Part shown: positions 1 through 10,500 of the stretch, piece by piece
Layout of the letters: every line of letters begins with the position of its first letter
How positions within the stretch are numbered: position 1 is the first letter of the stretch
Assembly (NCBI GenBank): GCA_030533445.1
Contig: CM060080.1
Location: forward strand, 41,266,880 to 41,330,879
Direction of reading: 5' to 3'
DNA length: 64,000 nt
From: Cyprinodon diabolis
Lineage: Eukaryota; Chordata; Actinopteri; Cyprinodontiformes; Cyprinodontidae
Program-made: the position numbers and the translations under genes
The notes under the pieces: model-generated
Database searches by the model: none
What the model saw: only the letters and a program-made list of their open reading frames with translations
What the model was told of the DNA's origin: nothing

Positions 1-1458
1 CAAAAAGAGCGGGGATCCAGGTGGAGAAAGGGTTCCAGCGTTCTCGCGCACCTCGCTCTGCTAGCTGCTCAAACTTCACGAGTTGTTTTCTGCAATTTCG
101 GTCATAAAAACCAAACAAGCGGTCTGTCTGCGCTAAGGATGAGACTTCCCATGCTAATGGATTGGATTCTTTAGCAAACATGCCCCCCCCCCTGTGGTAC
201 TTCAGGGTTTATACAGGAAGGAGGAACTCTAATTTAATGCTCATAATCAAGTTCTAAGCAGAGTTTTGGTTTCATGCGGAGAAATGGAGCAAACCGACCC
301 AGAACCAGGAGGTGACTGTCGGCTCTGAGCAGGTAAGAAGATTTGGTGTTTTAACTGTCCTGGGATCAGAGTTTAGTATATAAATCAAATATGGGTCACT
401 TCAAATATTTATTCCTCTCATGATTATCAGGAGCAGGAGGAAGTCAAACTGAATATAATATTTATATATAATATAATATGTAGAATACTTAAAGGCATAA
501 TCGCCAGAAATCTGACTTTTTAATATTAAAACGTGTGTTGGAGTCGTGCTAATTTAAAACCTTTGCTGTTTTCCCCCACTGTGTGATCGATACTGGAAGG
601 GTGGCGACTCATTATTAACTAATTTATTAGTGTTTCTATCAGCACTCTTGTCTCTATTCCATCATTTTGTTTTTCGTTTTCCAAATTAAAACAAGTGACT
701 ATAGATTAAAAACAAGGAACTAAAAAATGATCAGAAAAATTGTATAAAATATATTAAATGAATGTGAAACGAACAAACAGCATAGCCTGTGGGAGGGAAC
801 GTTCCATCCTTCTAGCTGGATTTTTTATTTTACACAATATCAACTTTTCTTAGCCTTTTGTAAATATTTCTTCTTTAATGTTAGTTTTTTCCATCAGGTT
901 TTCTCATTGTATTATTATTGTATTAATATATTCTCTATCATGGACATCAATGGTCGGTACGCTGCTGTTTCAGTCTTAAGTCAGTTCTTGGATATTCTTT
1001 TTTTTTTTGTTTGTTTGTTTGCAGCCATCAGGAGACTATTAAGCAGATTTTAGTTCATTTTCCTGCAAATATCCTAGATATAACCAAAGACGAGAACGAA
1101 AAGGCCGATACATCAATTTCTGCCTGACAGCTGAGTGAACGGTTTCCCGGAATGGATGAATTTTCTCACCGCTTAAAAAATGGCTTGTTTAATTTTCTAA
1201 CTTCTGTGTAAGAGACGGTAAACAAACCATGGCAAACGCTACTTCCCCATGAATGAGCACAAAACAAGCCAACTTGTGGGAAAAGGGGGGTAATGAAAAC
1301 GGGTGCGAATAATTTCAGAAAGATTTCACAGGTAAAATACCAGGTTATGACTCATTTAACCCCTTCATCTCCATCTGTCGAATATTAACTTACATTAAAT
1401 AAGAACTGATAAAAATACTACAAGTAAATCCAAAAGGAGCAGAATTTAATTTTCTTAC
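1..1458 (-). other. nol10 intronic DNA, no exon recognised
   Basis: This stretch should be intron of nol10, because exon 5 ends at 1459 with a canonical donor and the protein is far from complete. I looked on the minus strand for the next exon, which in the family continues the beta-propeller, and did not find it. The remaining exons should lie beyond the left edge. The sequence is AT-rich with short poly-T and poly-C runs and no convincing ORF. Confidence 0.45.
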
Positions 1459-3143
1459 CTTAGAATAATCGTCTGACAGGATTTCAAACGCAACAACTGT
1501 TGGGAGGGAAAAGGAAAAGTTCTAAAGCTTTTATTTGGAGGGAGGTAGAAAAAAAAATGGGAACAATTTTAGAAACTTACCGTCAGAATCCAAACATCGC
1601 TCAAATTTAAGGGACAACTGATACGTGTCATAACAGCGAACTCTGGGTTTGTATGTTCCTGAGGGAGGAAAGAGATTTTCATCCCTCTGAAGTAGAGCTG
1701 GATGATTTGCACTTAAACTCTTATCACAATACCGTGAGATATTATCCTGATAATAAATATAAAAATGACTTTTTAAGAGTCTTTTTTAGGTAACCATAGC
1801 CGTCACTGTTTACTGCAGCGATCAAAGTCTCAAAATCACAAACAACACTTTAAGAACTTAAAATCAGCTTTGTCAAGTCACCTGTTTATATCTCTAAACA
1901 TCTAGTTATGTCTGAAACAATTAATCGTCATTAACAGATTATTGAACTAATTTAGTAATCAATTAATCATTAACGGGAGTATAGAGACTGTAAAAAGTGT
2001 CTTTACTGACAGATTAAACCACCTTTAGAAGCAATCATACCAGAATGTAAATTAAAAAGGTAAATATTTTGCCTTTAAAACATTTTCTTTTTTTCTTCTG
2101 TCAATATGCTCTATAACCCGGAACTCCTCAAGTAGAAAAGTTTTAACCTGGTTTAATTTCATAAAAAACTTCTTTAAGGAACCTTTGGCTATCCGATTAT
2201 CAATCAAAAAATAATCGACATATAAATCGATTTGCAAAATAATGGTTAGCTGCAGCCCAACATCTACTATGAACCACATGTGTCAATGCAACAACAGAAA
2301 AAAAGAAAGAACAAGTAAGGTAAAAATTCTGACGATTCACCAAGTTTCTGGAGTTTTTAAATCAGCAGCTTTCCTGCCGGTTTTCAATGTTTCTCAGCTT
2401 CAGTTGCTGCTGATTGTGATGTTTGCATTTCAGCAAAAGCCTCTAAACCAGCAATCAGTGGAAACCAGCTGTGCTGAAGCAGGGAAACCTGCAGGACAGA
2501 CACTGGACAGGCCTTGTTTAGGCATCTACATTCTTATTATAACCAGAAACTTACTATGATAACAACACAGTAAATATCTGCCCCGATTCTAAAGTGATCA
2601 ACTATGAATCCAGAAGCCGGTCTGACCTGCGGCCAGGATAAACTGTCCATCTCTGGACACTTTGATGGAGGTGGACACTGTGGGCATCTCAAAGTCCTGG
2701 ATGAGCTCGATCCGCCGCTGGATTTCTGCAAAACAAAAAGAGGAAACAAGTTGGCCTGAAACAGGGAATTTAACCATCAGCTTCAAAGACACTGAAGCTG
2801 TTGCCTTGTGCCTGTACCTGTGTAATCTAATCTAATCTAATGTGAAGTAATGTCTGCTCACCAACATCTTTCTTTTGAAGCTGCCTTTTCTTTCGGTCTG
2901 ACAACCACTGCAACAGAAACACAGACACGATTCAGGAGGAAACATGCAGGAGAGAGTCCATCTTTACTCTGTTATTAAAGAAAATATTTCTCCTTTTCCA
3001 CTGATTTAACAGCTGCTATCATAGTTTATCCTGTAAATGGAGGAAGGAATAAATCATCAAATATCGGCAGCTTTCACCTCTGGAAGAGACTTTCCAAAGC
3101 TCAGGTTATAAACCTTCACGTCGTTTATATTCGAGATCTGCAT
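1459..3143 (-). CDS. nol10: nucleolar protein 10 (5' exons 1-5, partial)
   Basis: NOL10 is a WD-repeat nucleolar protein (homologue of yeast Enp2) that acts in small-subunit ribosome biogenesis. Five minus-strand exons with GT-AG boundaries join in frame: 3143-3078 (start codon at 3143), 2907-2862, 2725-2627, 1658-1581 and 1496-1459, giving 109 codons. The product opens MQISNIND and contains WLSDRKKR, then IELIQDFEMPT and KVSRDGQF, then YKPRVRCYDTYQLSLKFERC, all close to the vertebrate NOL10 N-terminus and first propeller blades as I remember them. Intron phases agree at every junction. The gene continues off the left edge, so most of the roughly 690-residue protein is missing here. It is divergently transcribed from atp6v1c2, as in human. 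The match and splice consistency make the call secure; expression cannot be judged from sequence. Confidence 0.93.
1880..2262 (-). mobile_element. hAT-like MITE remnant, copy 1
   Basis: On the minus strand this begins GGGCTGCAGCTAACCATTAT and runs through AT-rich sequence with repeated TAATCGATTA-like motifs, as in small non-autonomous hAT elements of fish. The internal segment near 2120-2160 matches, in reverse, sequence at 3640-3700, identifying a second copy. No TSD could be defined at the far end. It lies in nol10 intron 3. Confidence 0.5.
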
Positions 3144-3431
3144 TTTTCTTCAGATCTTTTAATCTCCTCGCACGTTGTTGTGCCTTAGAAACTAAAGGTG
3201 GGTCGATTTAAAGAGTTCGGCTAGAAACACATCCGGGTATATATGGGGCCTCCCTGTTGACCGTATTGGCGAAGCCTTTGGTCTTTCAGAGTCGGACAAA
3301 TTTAAAGCTCTGTTCCCTAATTTTATCTATTTATTTAAAACAATATGTATGTAAATAAAACTATTGACTGCTTTGTTGAATCTGCTTCAGCTTTACGGAC
3401 GTCGTTACGCGACGGACACATAAGGACTCAT

Positions 3432-3439
3432 ACTTCCGG
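3432..3439 (-). promoter_or_regulatory. candidate ETS-family site upstream of nol10
   Basis: The minus strand reads CCGGAAGT, the consensus ETS/GABPA site, about 290 bp upstream of the nol10 start codon. The surrounding 3380-3440 sequence contains several CpGs in otherwise AT-rich DNA. Such sites are common in TATA-less housekeeping promoters, which suits nol10. An 8-bp match alone is weak evidence. Confidence 0.3.
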
Positions 3440-3467
3440 GGGAAAAAACTGGAGTTCTGGAACCAAC

Positions 3468-3472
3468 AATAA

Positions 3473-3531
<59 letters not shown>

Positions 3532-3535
3532 ATAC
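3468..3535 (+). repeat. (AATA)n microsatellite
   Basis: About seventeen uninterrupted copies of a 4-bp AATA unit. ORFs made of repeated FIYL residues on the opposite strand are produced by the repeat. Confidence 0.97.
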
Positions 3536-3550
3536 AAAGAAACCAACAAA

Positions 3551-3780
3551 CTAGAGCTGTAACTAACCATAATTTTGCTTACGATTAATCTATTACCAAT
3601 AATTTAGAATTTTAATTTATTAGGGTTAGGGTTATTTATCTATTTAATTCTTTTTTGACCAGATTAAACTAAATATTTTCCACTTGAGGAGTTCTGGATA
3701 GAAATTTCATCTTAAAATCAAAATTGTACATTTAAAGATTCATTGATTACTAGATTATCCCTCTTAGTTTCATAATTTCC
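3551..3780 (+). mobile_element. hAT-like MITE remnant, copy 2 (inverted to copy 1)
   Basis: Starts near AGAGCTGTAACTAACCATAA, the same kind of terminus as the copy at 1880-2262, and shares the internal stretch around CTTGAGGAGTTC. It points the opposite way, so the two copies flank the first exons of nol10. Confidence 0.45.
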
Positions 3781-3820
3781 ATAGGCTGATGAAGGTTCTC
3801 AGTCATCCAGGTCATAGTCA

Positions 3821-4378
3821 TTCCGTAAAAATTCAAAAAATATCCACTGGACTTGGTTTTCAAGATTTGAAGACGTTTCTCCACCTCTCCAGGAAGCTTT
3901 CTCAATTCAAATGTCTGGATCCGCAGTGAGTTTGAGTCTTATATGGACAAGGCCTTGTATTGCTTGGAAACATGCAAATGGTAACCGATGAATGGGTCGT
4001 TTGGTTCCATCGTTAGCCTGTAATATCTGAACCTGTCTATGATTCTAGGGGTCGGTCGTTAAAGGGGGGATTGCCATTAAGGGGGGGATTGTCTCCTGTA
4101 ATACCTGGATCGGGTACCTGGGTCGGTCGTTAAGGAGGTATTGTTCACCGGCTGGAGCGGGTAGGTCCCTCGTTCCTCTGTGATGGGGTGGGGGGTTTGG
4201 TGATATCTGGAAGGGATCATGTCTATGATAGAATTGTATGTTTATCTATGATTGAATTGTATGTTTATCATAGACATGATCCAGACATTTGAATTGAGAA
4301 AGCTTCCTGGAGAGGTGGAGAAACATCTTCAAATCTTGAAAACCAAGTCCAGTGGATATTTTTTGAATTTTTACGGAA
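3821..4378. mobile_element. Penelope-like retroelement end: inverted 101-bp arms around a 356-bp spacer
   Basis: Bases 3821-3921 and the reverse complement of 4278-4378 agree at 100 of 101 positions by eye; the one difference is a C/T in the middle of the arm. The spacer holds short G-rich repeats (GTTAAAGGGGGGATTG and similar). I associate this arm sequence with the terminal repeats of fish Penelope-like elements, from memory. No reverse transcriptase or GIY-YIG ORF is present, so this is a terminal fragment. Confidence 0.55.
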
Positions 4379-4857
4379 TAATTTCCATAGGACTTTTCCA
4401 ACAGGGGCAACTATTGCTTGCTCCTCTTGGTCATATGGCACTACGAAGGGGTTTCTCTGAGAAAGACAGTTTGATACACTCCGAAACCAGGAAAACGTCA
4501 CTTTAGCTCAGGAATCCCCAAAGCTGTCCTGCAGCTTTCAGAGGTTTTCCTGCTCCAGCACAGCTGATTTACATTGATAGTTGATTAACAGGCTATTGCC
4601 GAACTAAAATCATCAGAATGAGCTGTGCTAAAACAGAGAAAGCTCTAAAACCTACAGGACAGCGGACCTCCAGGACAAACTTTGGGGATGCCTGCTTTAG
4701 CTGTTTGCATCTTTCCTATATTTGGCTATGTGACTCTTGGTCATCAAGCAACATCTTATGACTCTTCATTCTGGATGCCTGATCTGTTAGGAATTAGATT
4801 TATAATATTAAAATCCCCCCAATTTCCCATTTCGTACGAATCGGTTTTGGCTTTGGT

Positions 4858-5040
4858 CTTCAATGTGCCAGTCACGGGTTCGAGCTCTGGCATGGTGACC
4901 TTTGCTGTACGTCTTCCCTCCGGATCCCTGAGCAAGACCCTTAACCCCAGACTGCTCCCCACCACACAATGGCAGCCCACGGCTCCCAAAGGGGATGAGT
5001 TAAATGCTGAGGTATTTAACATGGACATTTTTACACACAA
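4858..5040 (+). repeat. SINE-like tRNA-derived repeat
   Basis: Contains GGGTTCGAGCTC, close to a pol III B box, followed by a conserved tail that reappears in reverse at 6105-6190. It ends in the microsatellite beginning at 5047. The A box and any TSD are not clear, so the SINE assignment is tentative. Confidence 0.4.
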
Positions 5041-5046
5041 ATAAAT

Positions 5047-5118
<72 letters not shown>
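5047..5118 (+). repeat. compound (CA)n(TA)n(GA)n microsatellite
   Basis: Three adjoining dinucleotide tracts in the order CA, TA, GA directly after the SINE-like tail. Confidence 0.95.
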
Positions 5119-5119
<1 letters not shown>

Positions 5120-5419
5120 AGCCACTAGAACCTAAAGTCTAAAATGAAACGGCTGCCCACATTTCTGAGTAGTTCCATTTCTTCATTCTGTATCAGTTGA
5201 TCTTTGTTAAGTCTAAAAAAAGGCAAACAGCTAGTTTTCTAAGTTAAACCATGCAAAACAGAGAACAACTGTACAAGCACAAGTTAATGTTATATATGAG
5301 AGATCATGAAGGATAAACGACAATGACGTGCAGAGATGTCCCCGTCTTTTGAAACCAAAGCTGATAACTGATGGTAGAACATGGTGAATCAAATAGTCAC
5401 TCAAATACAGCAGATACTA

Positions 5420-6060
5420 TATGGCAAAAAACCAAACAAACAAAGAATGGAATGGCCTAGTCAAAGTCTAAACCTCTACCTGATTGAAATGTTGTGGTGT
5501 AAGGTTTTGGGATGAGCTGTACATCTGCAAACCTAAACAACTGATAAAGTCAGACAAAATATTATTTCTGTTTGTTGCTGCTGCTGAAGGTGAATCAAAG
5601 AATGAACTGACACACATTGACACAATTGTTGGCACCCCAAAGAAACCCCAACATGCTCACAGAAATAACTTGAATCTGACAAAAGTAAGAATACAAACAA
5701 AAGAAAGTCAGACATTGCTTTTAGACAAGACCCAAACAGAACGACTTTAAGAAAATGTGACCAAAGGAAAAGAAAAGGTTAAAAAGAAAATAAGTTAGGG
5801 CCACTATCATTTTTGTCACGGCATGAGTTTATTTTTTAGTCCTTAAAAAGGGGGTGTTGTAAGTTTAGTCAAGGCCTGTTTAATGAGTTAATTTCTTTTG
5901 TAAATCCATCTTTCATAGCATGGTTGAAAAGCAATATCTGACTTTCATTTCTTCATTTCAATGTCATTTTGATCTATTACTTATTTCGTCAGATTCAAGT
6001 AATTTTTGTGACCATTGTGGATTTTTTTTTTTTCAAAACGAAGGAGGTTGCAACAATTTT
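5420..6060. mobile_element. Tc1/mariner-like remnant with inverted ends
   Basis: Around 5445-5500 the plus strand resembles the transposase segment around the third catalytic residue (SPDLNPIE-like), now full of stops. Flanking it, 5650-5685 and 5985-6020 are inverted copies sharing TTACTTGAATCTGAC. This fits an internally deleted mariner-type element; termini and TA duplication are not resolved. Confidence 0.4.
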
Positions 6061-6104
6061 TTCCAATTTTTATTTTAAGAAATGTAAATCCTTTTATAGT
6101 CCCA

Positions 6105-6190
6105 CAAAGGAGAATTTCACTCTCTGCATTTAACCCATCCCCTTGGGGAGCAGTGAGCCGCCATTGTGTGGGAACAAGGGAGCAGCTAAT
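6105..6190 (-). repeat. SINE-like tail, second copy (inverted)
   Basis: The reverse complement matches the 3' half of the repeat at 4858-5040, including CACACAATGGC and GGGGATGGGTTAAATGC. Confidence 0.4.
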
Positions 6191-6228
6191 TGACACATCT
6201 GTACAACTAATTATGGAAACCTTTTAAT

Positions 6229-6861
6229 TGTCATACGATTCAGAACGTAGGACCCAGAAATTCACAAGAAAGCGTTTATTTTCTACTCAGCGCACAATGG
6301 TTCAATAGCTGGGGTAGGTTCACTGGATCCTCTGTAGAGGTGGAAACGTAGGATAGTGACTATGAAACTCAGGGAAGCAATGGTTACAAGCAAAGAAGTC
6401 ACTAACATGGCTACGAGTTCAGTCTGAGCCCAAAAGGAAGGAGTTGAATCCCGAAGGATGCAGCGGGAGCCGCCCCCAGAGTTCCAGGAGAGAAGCAGAG
6501 CAGACTGATGAGCAGAAGCCAGCTGATGCGGAGGCCAGAGAATCAGAGAGCCGAAGAAGTACCGAAGCAGAATCCACGCCGGGGTCAGGAGACAGGTCCA
6601 AGGTCGTTTTACAGGAAAAATCAAGGAGTAAGTCCAAAAACAGAATAGGCAAAGAGAGCAGAAACAGGGGTAAAACAAAGACAACAACTTTTTAGGATCA
6701 GGAAATCAGCAACACACTGGATTGAGAGTTACTCTCACACACAGCTCGAATAATCTGGCACCAATGGCTGGAATAACCAACAGGTGGATCTGATGAGTGA
6801 CAGTGAACGCTGGGCAGAGCTAAGCAGAAAAGAGCCAAATCCAGCCATCAGTGCCATGACA
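6229..6861 (-). mobile_element. solo LTR, gypsy-type family D
   Basis: The 633-bp block begins TGTCATACG and ends GCCATGACA, giving the TG...CA ends of an LTR in minus orientation. The flanking pentamers TTAAT and CCAAT match at three of five positions, so the duplication is decayed or misplaced. A truncated relative lies at 34390-34868. No coding sequence is present. Confidence 0.5.
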
Positions 6862-7199
6862 CCAATGACTGCATTACTGGCTTTAAAGTTTTCTCTGGTC
6901 ATTTGAAAAGGATAATGACTTTAAAGTTAATTATCAAAAATATTTGGATGATTATATAAAACATCGTTTGAATATTGCTTCCTGAGGTAATTAGCTTATG
7001 CTATGCGAAGATAAAAACATATCTTTATTTTCTATTTACTTGATGGCAAATAAAAACTCTTAAAAAATATTTTTCAGCCATGAAATTGTTAATGATTTGT
7101 TTAACATTTTGTTAAATAGGATTTAATGTTTCATGGCCTCCATTATTAACATTTCATGTCACATATGACTCTTTTTCTGTTAATGCGTATTCACTCAGG

Positions 7200-7345
7200 T
7201 CACCTGTGAGATGAGAGCTTCCTGTAACCGGACAGAGTCAGATGGCCGTCAGACGGCTCTCCTCAGACGTCGGTCCGTCTCAGGTGGAGCTGCTGCTCTC
7301 ACTCAGTCACTCTGAGGTGTCATCACAGGAGGATCATGAAGGTAG
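7200..7345 (+). promoter_or_regulatory. candidate atp6v1c2 promoter / 5' UTR region
   Basis: A locally CpG-rich, GC-balanced segment about 200 bp ahead of the coding start stands out from AT-rich flanks, and it ends in AAG followed by GTAGCC, a possible donor. This is what a non-coding first exon could look like. No TATA box or initiator could be identified. Confidence 0.25.
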
Positions 7346-7557
7346 CCTGAAGGTATTAGACTACTTTAACAGCTAATTCTGAGCTTTATTTCAATCACAT
7401 TAAACAAAACATTGAGATGTTCCAAAATAACTCATATGACATCTTTTAGTTTAACTATTTGATTATTTGTGTTTCTAGGAAAATATCTGATGTGTTTCAT
7501 GCCAAACTGGTATGTAGGATATATGATTGATGGTCTCTGTGTGAAGCAAGAGGAGTG

Positions 7558-10500
7558 ATGGCAGAGTTTTGGCTGATTTCTGTCCCACTGGACAAGACCA
7601 GTTTAGCCAGCATGGAGAAACTAAAGCGGACCATAATTAAAACCCACCTGGCCTCATTCTGGAAGTTCTTCATCCCGGATCTAAAGGTGAGGGTGTGATC
7701 TATTCAGACAACGAGCCAATTGCACCGAATACAAGAGAAAAGTGCTCTTTTTATTTTGTTTAAAGCAGTACAGTAGAGTGTGAGAGAGGACGCTGATGGT
7801 GTTTGGTGTCCTTCTCTGGTGAAGGGATGGAGGCTCAGGTTGCTCTCTGCGGTTTGAGGCAACATTTCCATCTGACCCGTTTCCCTCAGCGTGATCAGTG
7901 CCCTGTCTGTCTACCAGAGAGCTGCTCTTTCACCACAGCTGTTCACATCTGTGGTTTTCAGCTTCTCAAAGCCTTAAAGTTCTAAATTGGATCCAGATGT
8001 TAATGTAGAACTTAAAAGCCTGATCATATTTGCACATTATTGCGAAATATTGATTTAAAACCTGATTAGCGAGACCTCAACGTTAACCACAAAGCCTTTG
8101 ATTCTTTCTCAGAATGTCCTAATTGTTCTGCTGTTCTGTATCAGAAAGTAGCATCATCTCCTGTAAAGATTATGTTTAATAAACAAATAATGCATTTCAA
8201 AATAAATGCTCAATACCTTGTATGAATACCTTACTATGTGATTTGAACATGCAGCCTGTCTCCAAAGGTGGGCTAAGCAAACTGTTAGAGGAGGATTTAT
8301 ATTCCTTTCTTTATAACTTCTGCATTCATATCTCTATTAACTCACTATGAGTTTGGGAATCAAACACATTTCAATCCCTGATGAATAAATAATCCTTAAT
8401 AAACTGTAATATGCTGTAATCCATTGCCACTCAAAACTTCCAGTGAGTGAGCTGCATCTCTTTATTTACAAAATGTTGCAAATTGAGTCTTTGTCAAAGT
8501 TAGTTTCAAATAGATTTTGATGAAAAGATAATTTTTTATTTTATTTTCAAATTTTTGAGTAGTCTATAATATCTTTCACACACACCAAACCAAACCAAAA
8601 CACTGCATATTTCACCATATATATATTAATGCTCTGAACGTCCACATCAGTGCGTTTTTTGCACCATGTTTTTTCTCCCACACTGTTTACATTTGATTAC
8701 TGCTGCACTTTCAGTATTGGAAATGTCATCTAAGCTGTACAAAACTACATTTTTTTAGTTGTACAAAACAAAAAGTTTTAAAGATCCCTGTATGAATAAA
8801 ATTACAAGACTACAGGTGCTAATTGCTGTGAGCTTTCTGAGTTGTTGGATGTTTTATGACTCAGAGCAACATTATGGCTTTTGTTTCTGCTGAGGCTGCA
8901 GGTGGGGATTCTGGACAGTCTGGTTCAAGTGTCAGATGAGCTGTCAAAACTCGACGCGCTGACTGAGAGGTAAAGCAAACACAGAACTCAACAATAGAGG
9001 AATAAATTCTGTTGATAACTGTCAGCCCGTGTTGCAGGTTTGTCCTTCACTGAAAGCAGCAGCTCAGAGCATGTGTTCAGTCTGCATGATGAATGATTAA
9101 TGCTCAGGTGATGTTTCGTTTTCCCTCCTGATTTCAAATTCGTTGTTGGTCCATTTGAGCTGTTGCTGCATGAGTGATGGATCCAGCAGCTAGCCACAGT
9201 TCCAGGAAGAAGATAAAACTCAGCATGATGATGTTTATAGCAAATAATGGATTCACATTTATATCTTAGAACAAATGCCCTAATGGAGCTCAGTCAGGCT
9301 GAACATTATGGTCTTTGCTAAAGCTTTTTCTTTGGACATGTGCAGATATTAACAAACCAAAGTATGTTTTGCTGTGGTTTTATATCATGTCTCATGACAG
9401 TGTACCAAATCATTGTACAGATAGATAATCATATTCTAATATAAAAAAACTGAATGGCTGCTTTAAAGTATCCATCTCACCTGAGTCAACACTTTTTTTT
9501 CTGACTAAATTTTCTGACTTTCCTGCTTTGCAAAATAACTTTCTTTTTGATAAAAAAAAAGTACTTGCCATTAAACATTTGTGTAAAATATTAGGTGATA
9601 TTTTTAAGATGGAAAGAATAACATTTTTCTTGAGGCTTCAAAGAGAATAATTTAAAGGCCTTTGGGAAGGATGGGAAAGCTACATAAAACCAAGATGTTC
9701 CATTTATATTCAAAAAAGGAACAAAAGAAAAAATAAGATAAGTTTAGTTAAATAAAACCTTACATTCAATTATGCTTATGCATGTGACCATTTTATCTCA
9801 TCTTTCTTCTTTTAATTTCTTTTATCTCCAGCTTTTTTTTTGTTTTGTATCCTTTCTTTGTCCTTTTTTTATATTATTTCCTATATCATTCGTTAAATAA
9901 TTAGAAACTATCAGTTTAAATCACAAGAGAACGTTATGCTCCATGTGAAAAGGCTCCAGCTGTGTGGATGAATCTATTGCATCCCTTTGAGAAAAAGTCA
10001 GAAGAGCAAAGCCGATGTTGTTAAAAAAAGAAATTGAATACAGTTTGCCATAAGTCAAGCGAGACACATACATGTGAAACATGGTGGTGCCAGCATCATG
10101 CTACGGGATGGATTTACTTTAAGAAAGACAGGGATGGAAGCCATTTTATGAAAACATAAACCTGCAGTGTGTAAAGCAGGCAGCCATGTACCCCCATACC
10201 CTGGCAGGTGCCATTATCAGTGGAGCTGATTACCTGTTCTGAACATTATTGGTTATGATGCTGGAAACTGTACACTGTGTTGTCGTGTAATATAAAATCA
10301 GAAAGAAATGCTCTGAATGGTTTGGATGTAACATAGAAAAATGTGAAAACGTTTTTTTTAGACATTTTTATAACTGCTGTGCTTTATAAATAAAAACATG
10401 AAAAAATGTTTAAAGAGAGATTTTCAGATTAACATCATTTTTTTTCACCCAGTGTGATTAAAAAAACCTGCCAGAGTCTGAAGGAAGTGATGGAGGCGTC

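Noticed and set aside
300..335. Possible first exon ending GAGCAG|GTAAGAAG
   Set aside because: A stop codon precedes the donor in the frame from the only ATG, and it lies within nol10 intronic DNA on the other strand.
3620..3640. Telomere-like TTAGGG units
   Set aside because: Only two degenerate units, too short to mean anything.
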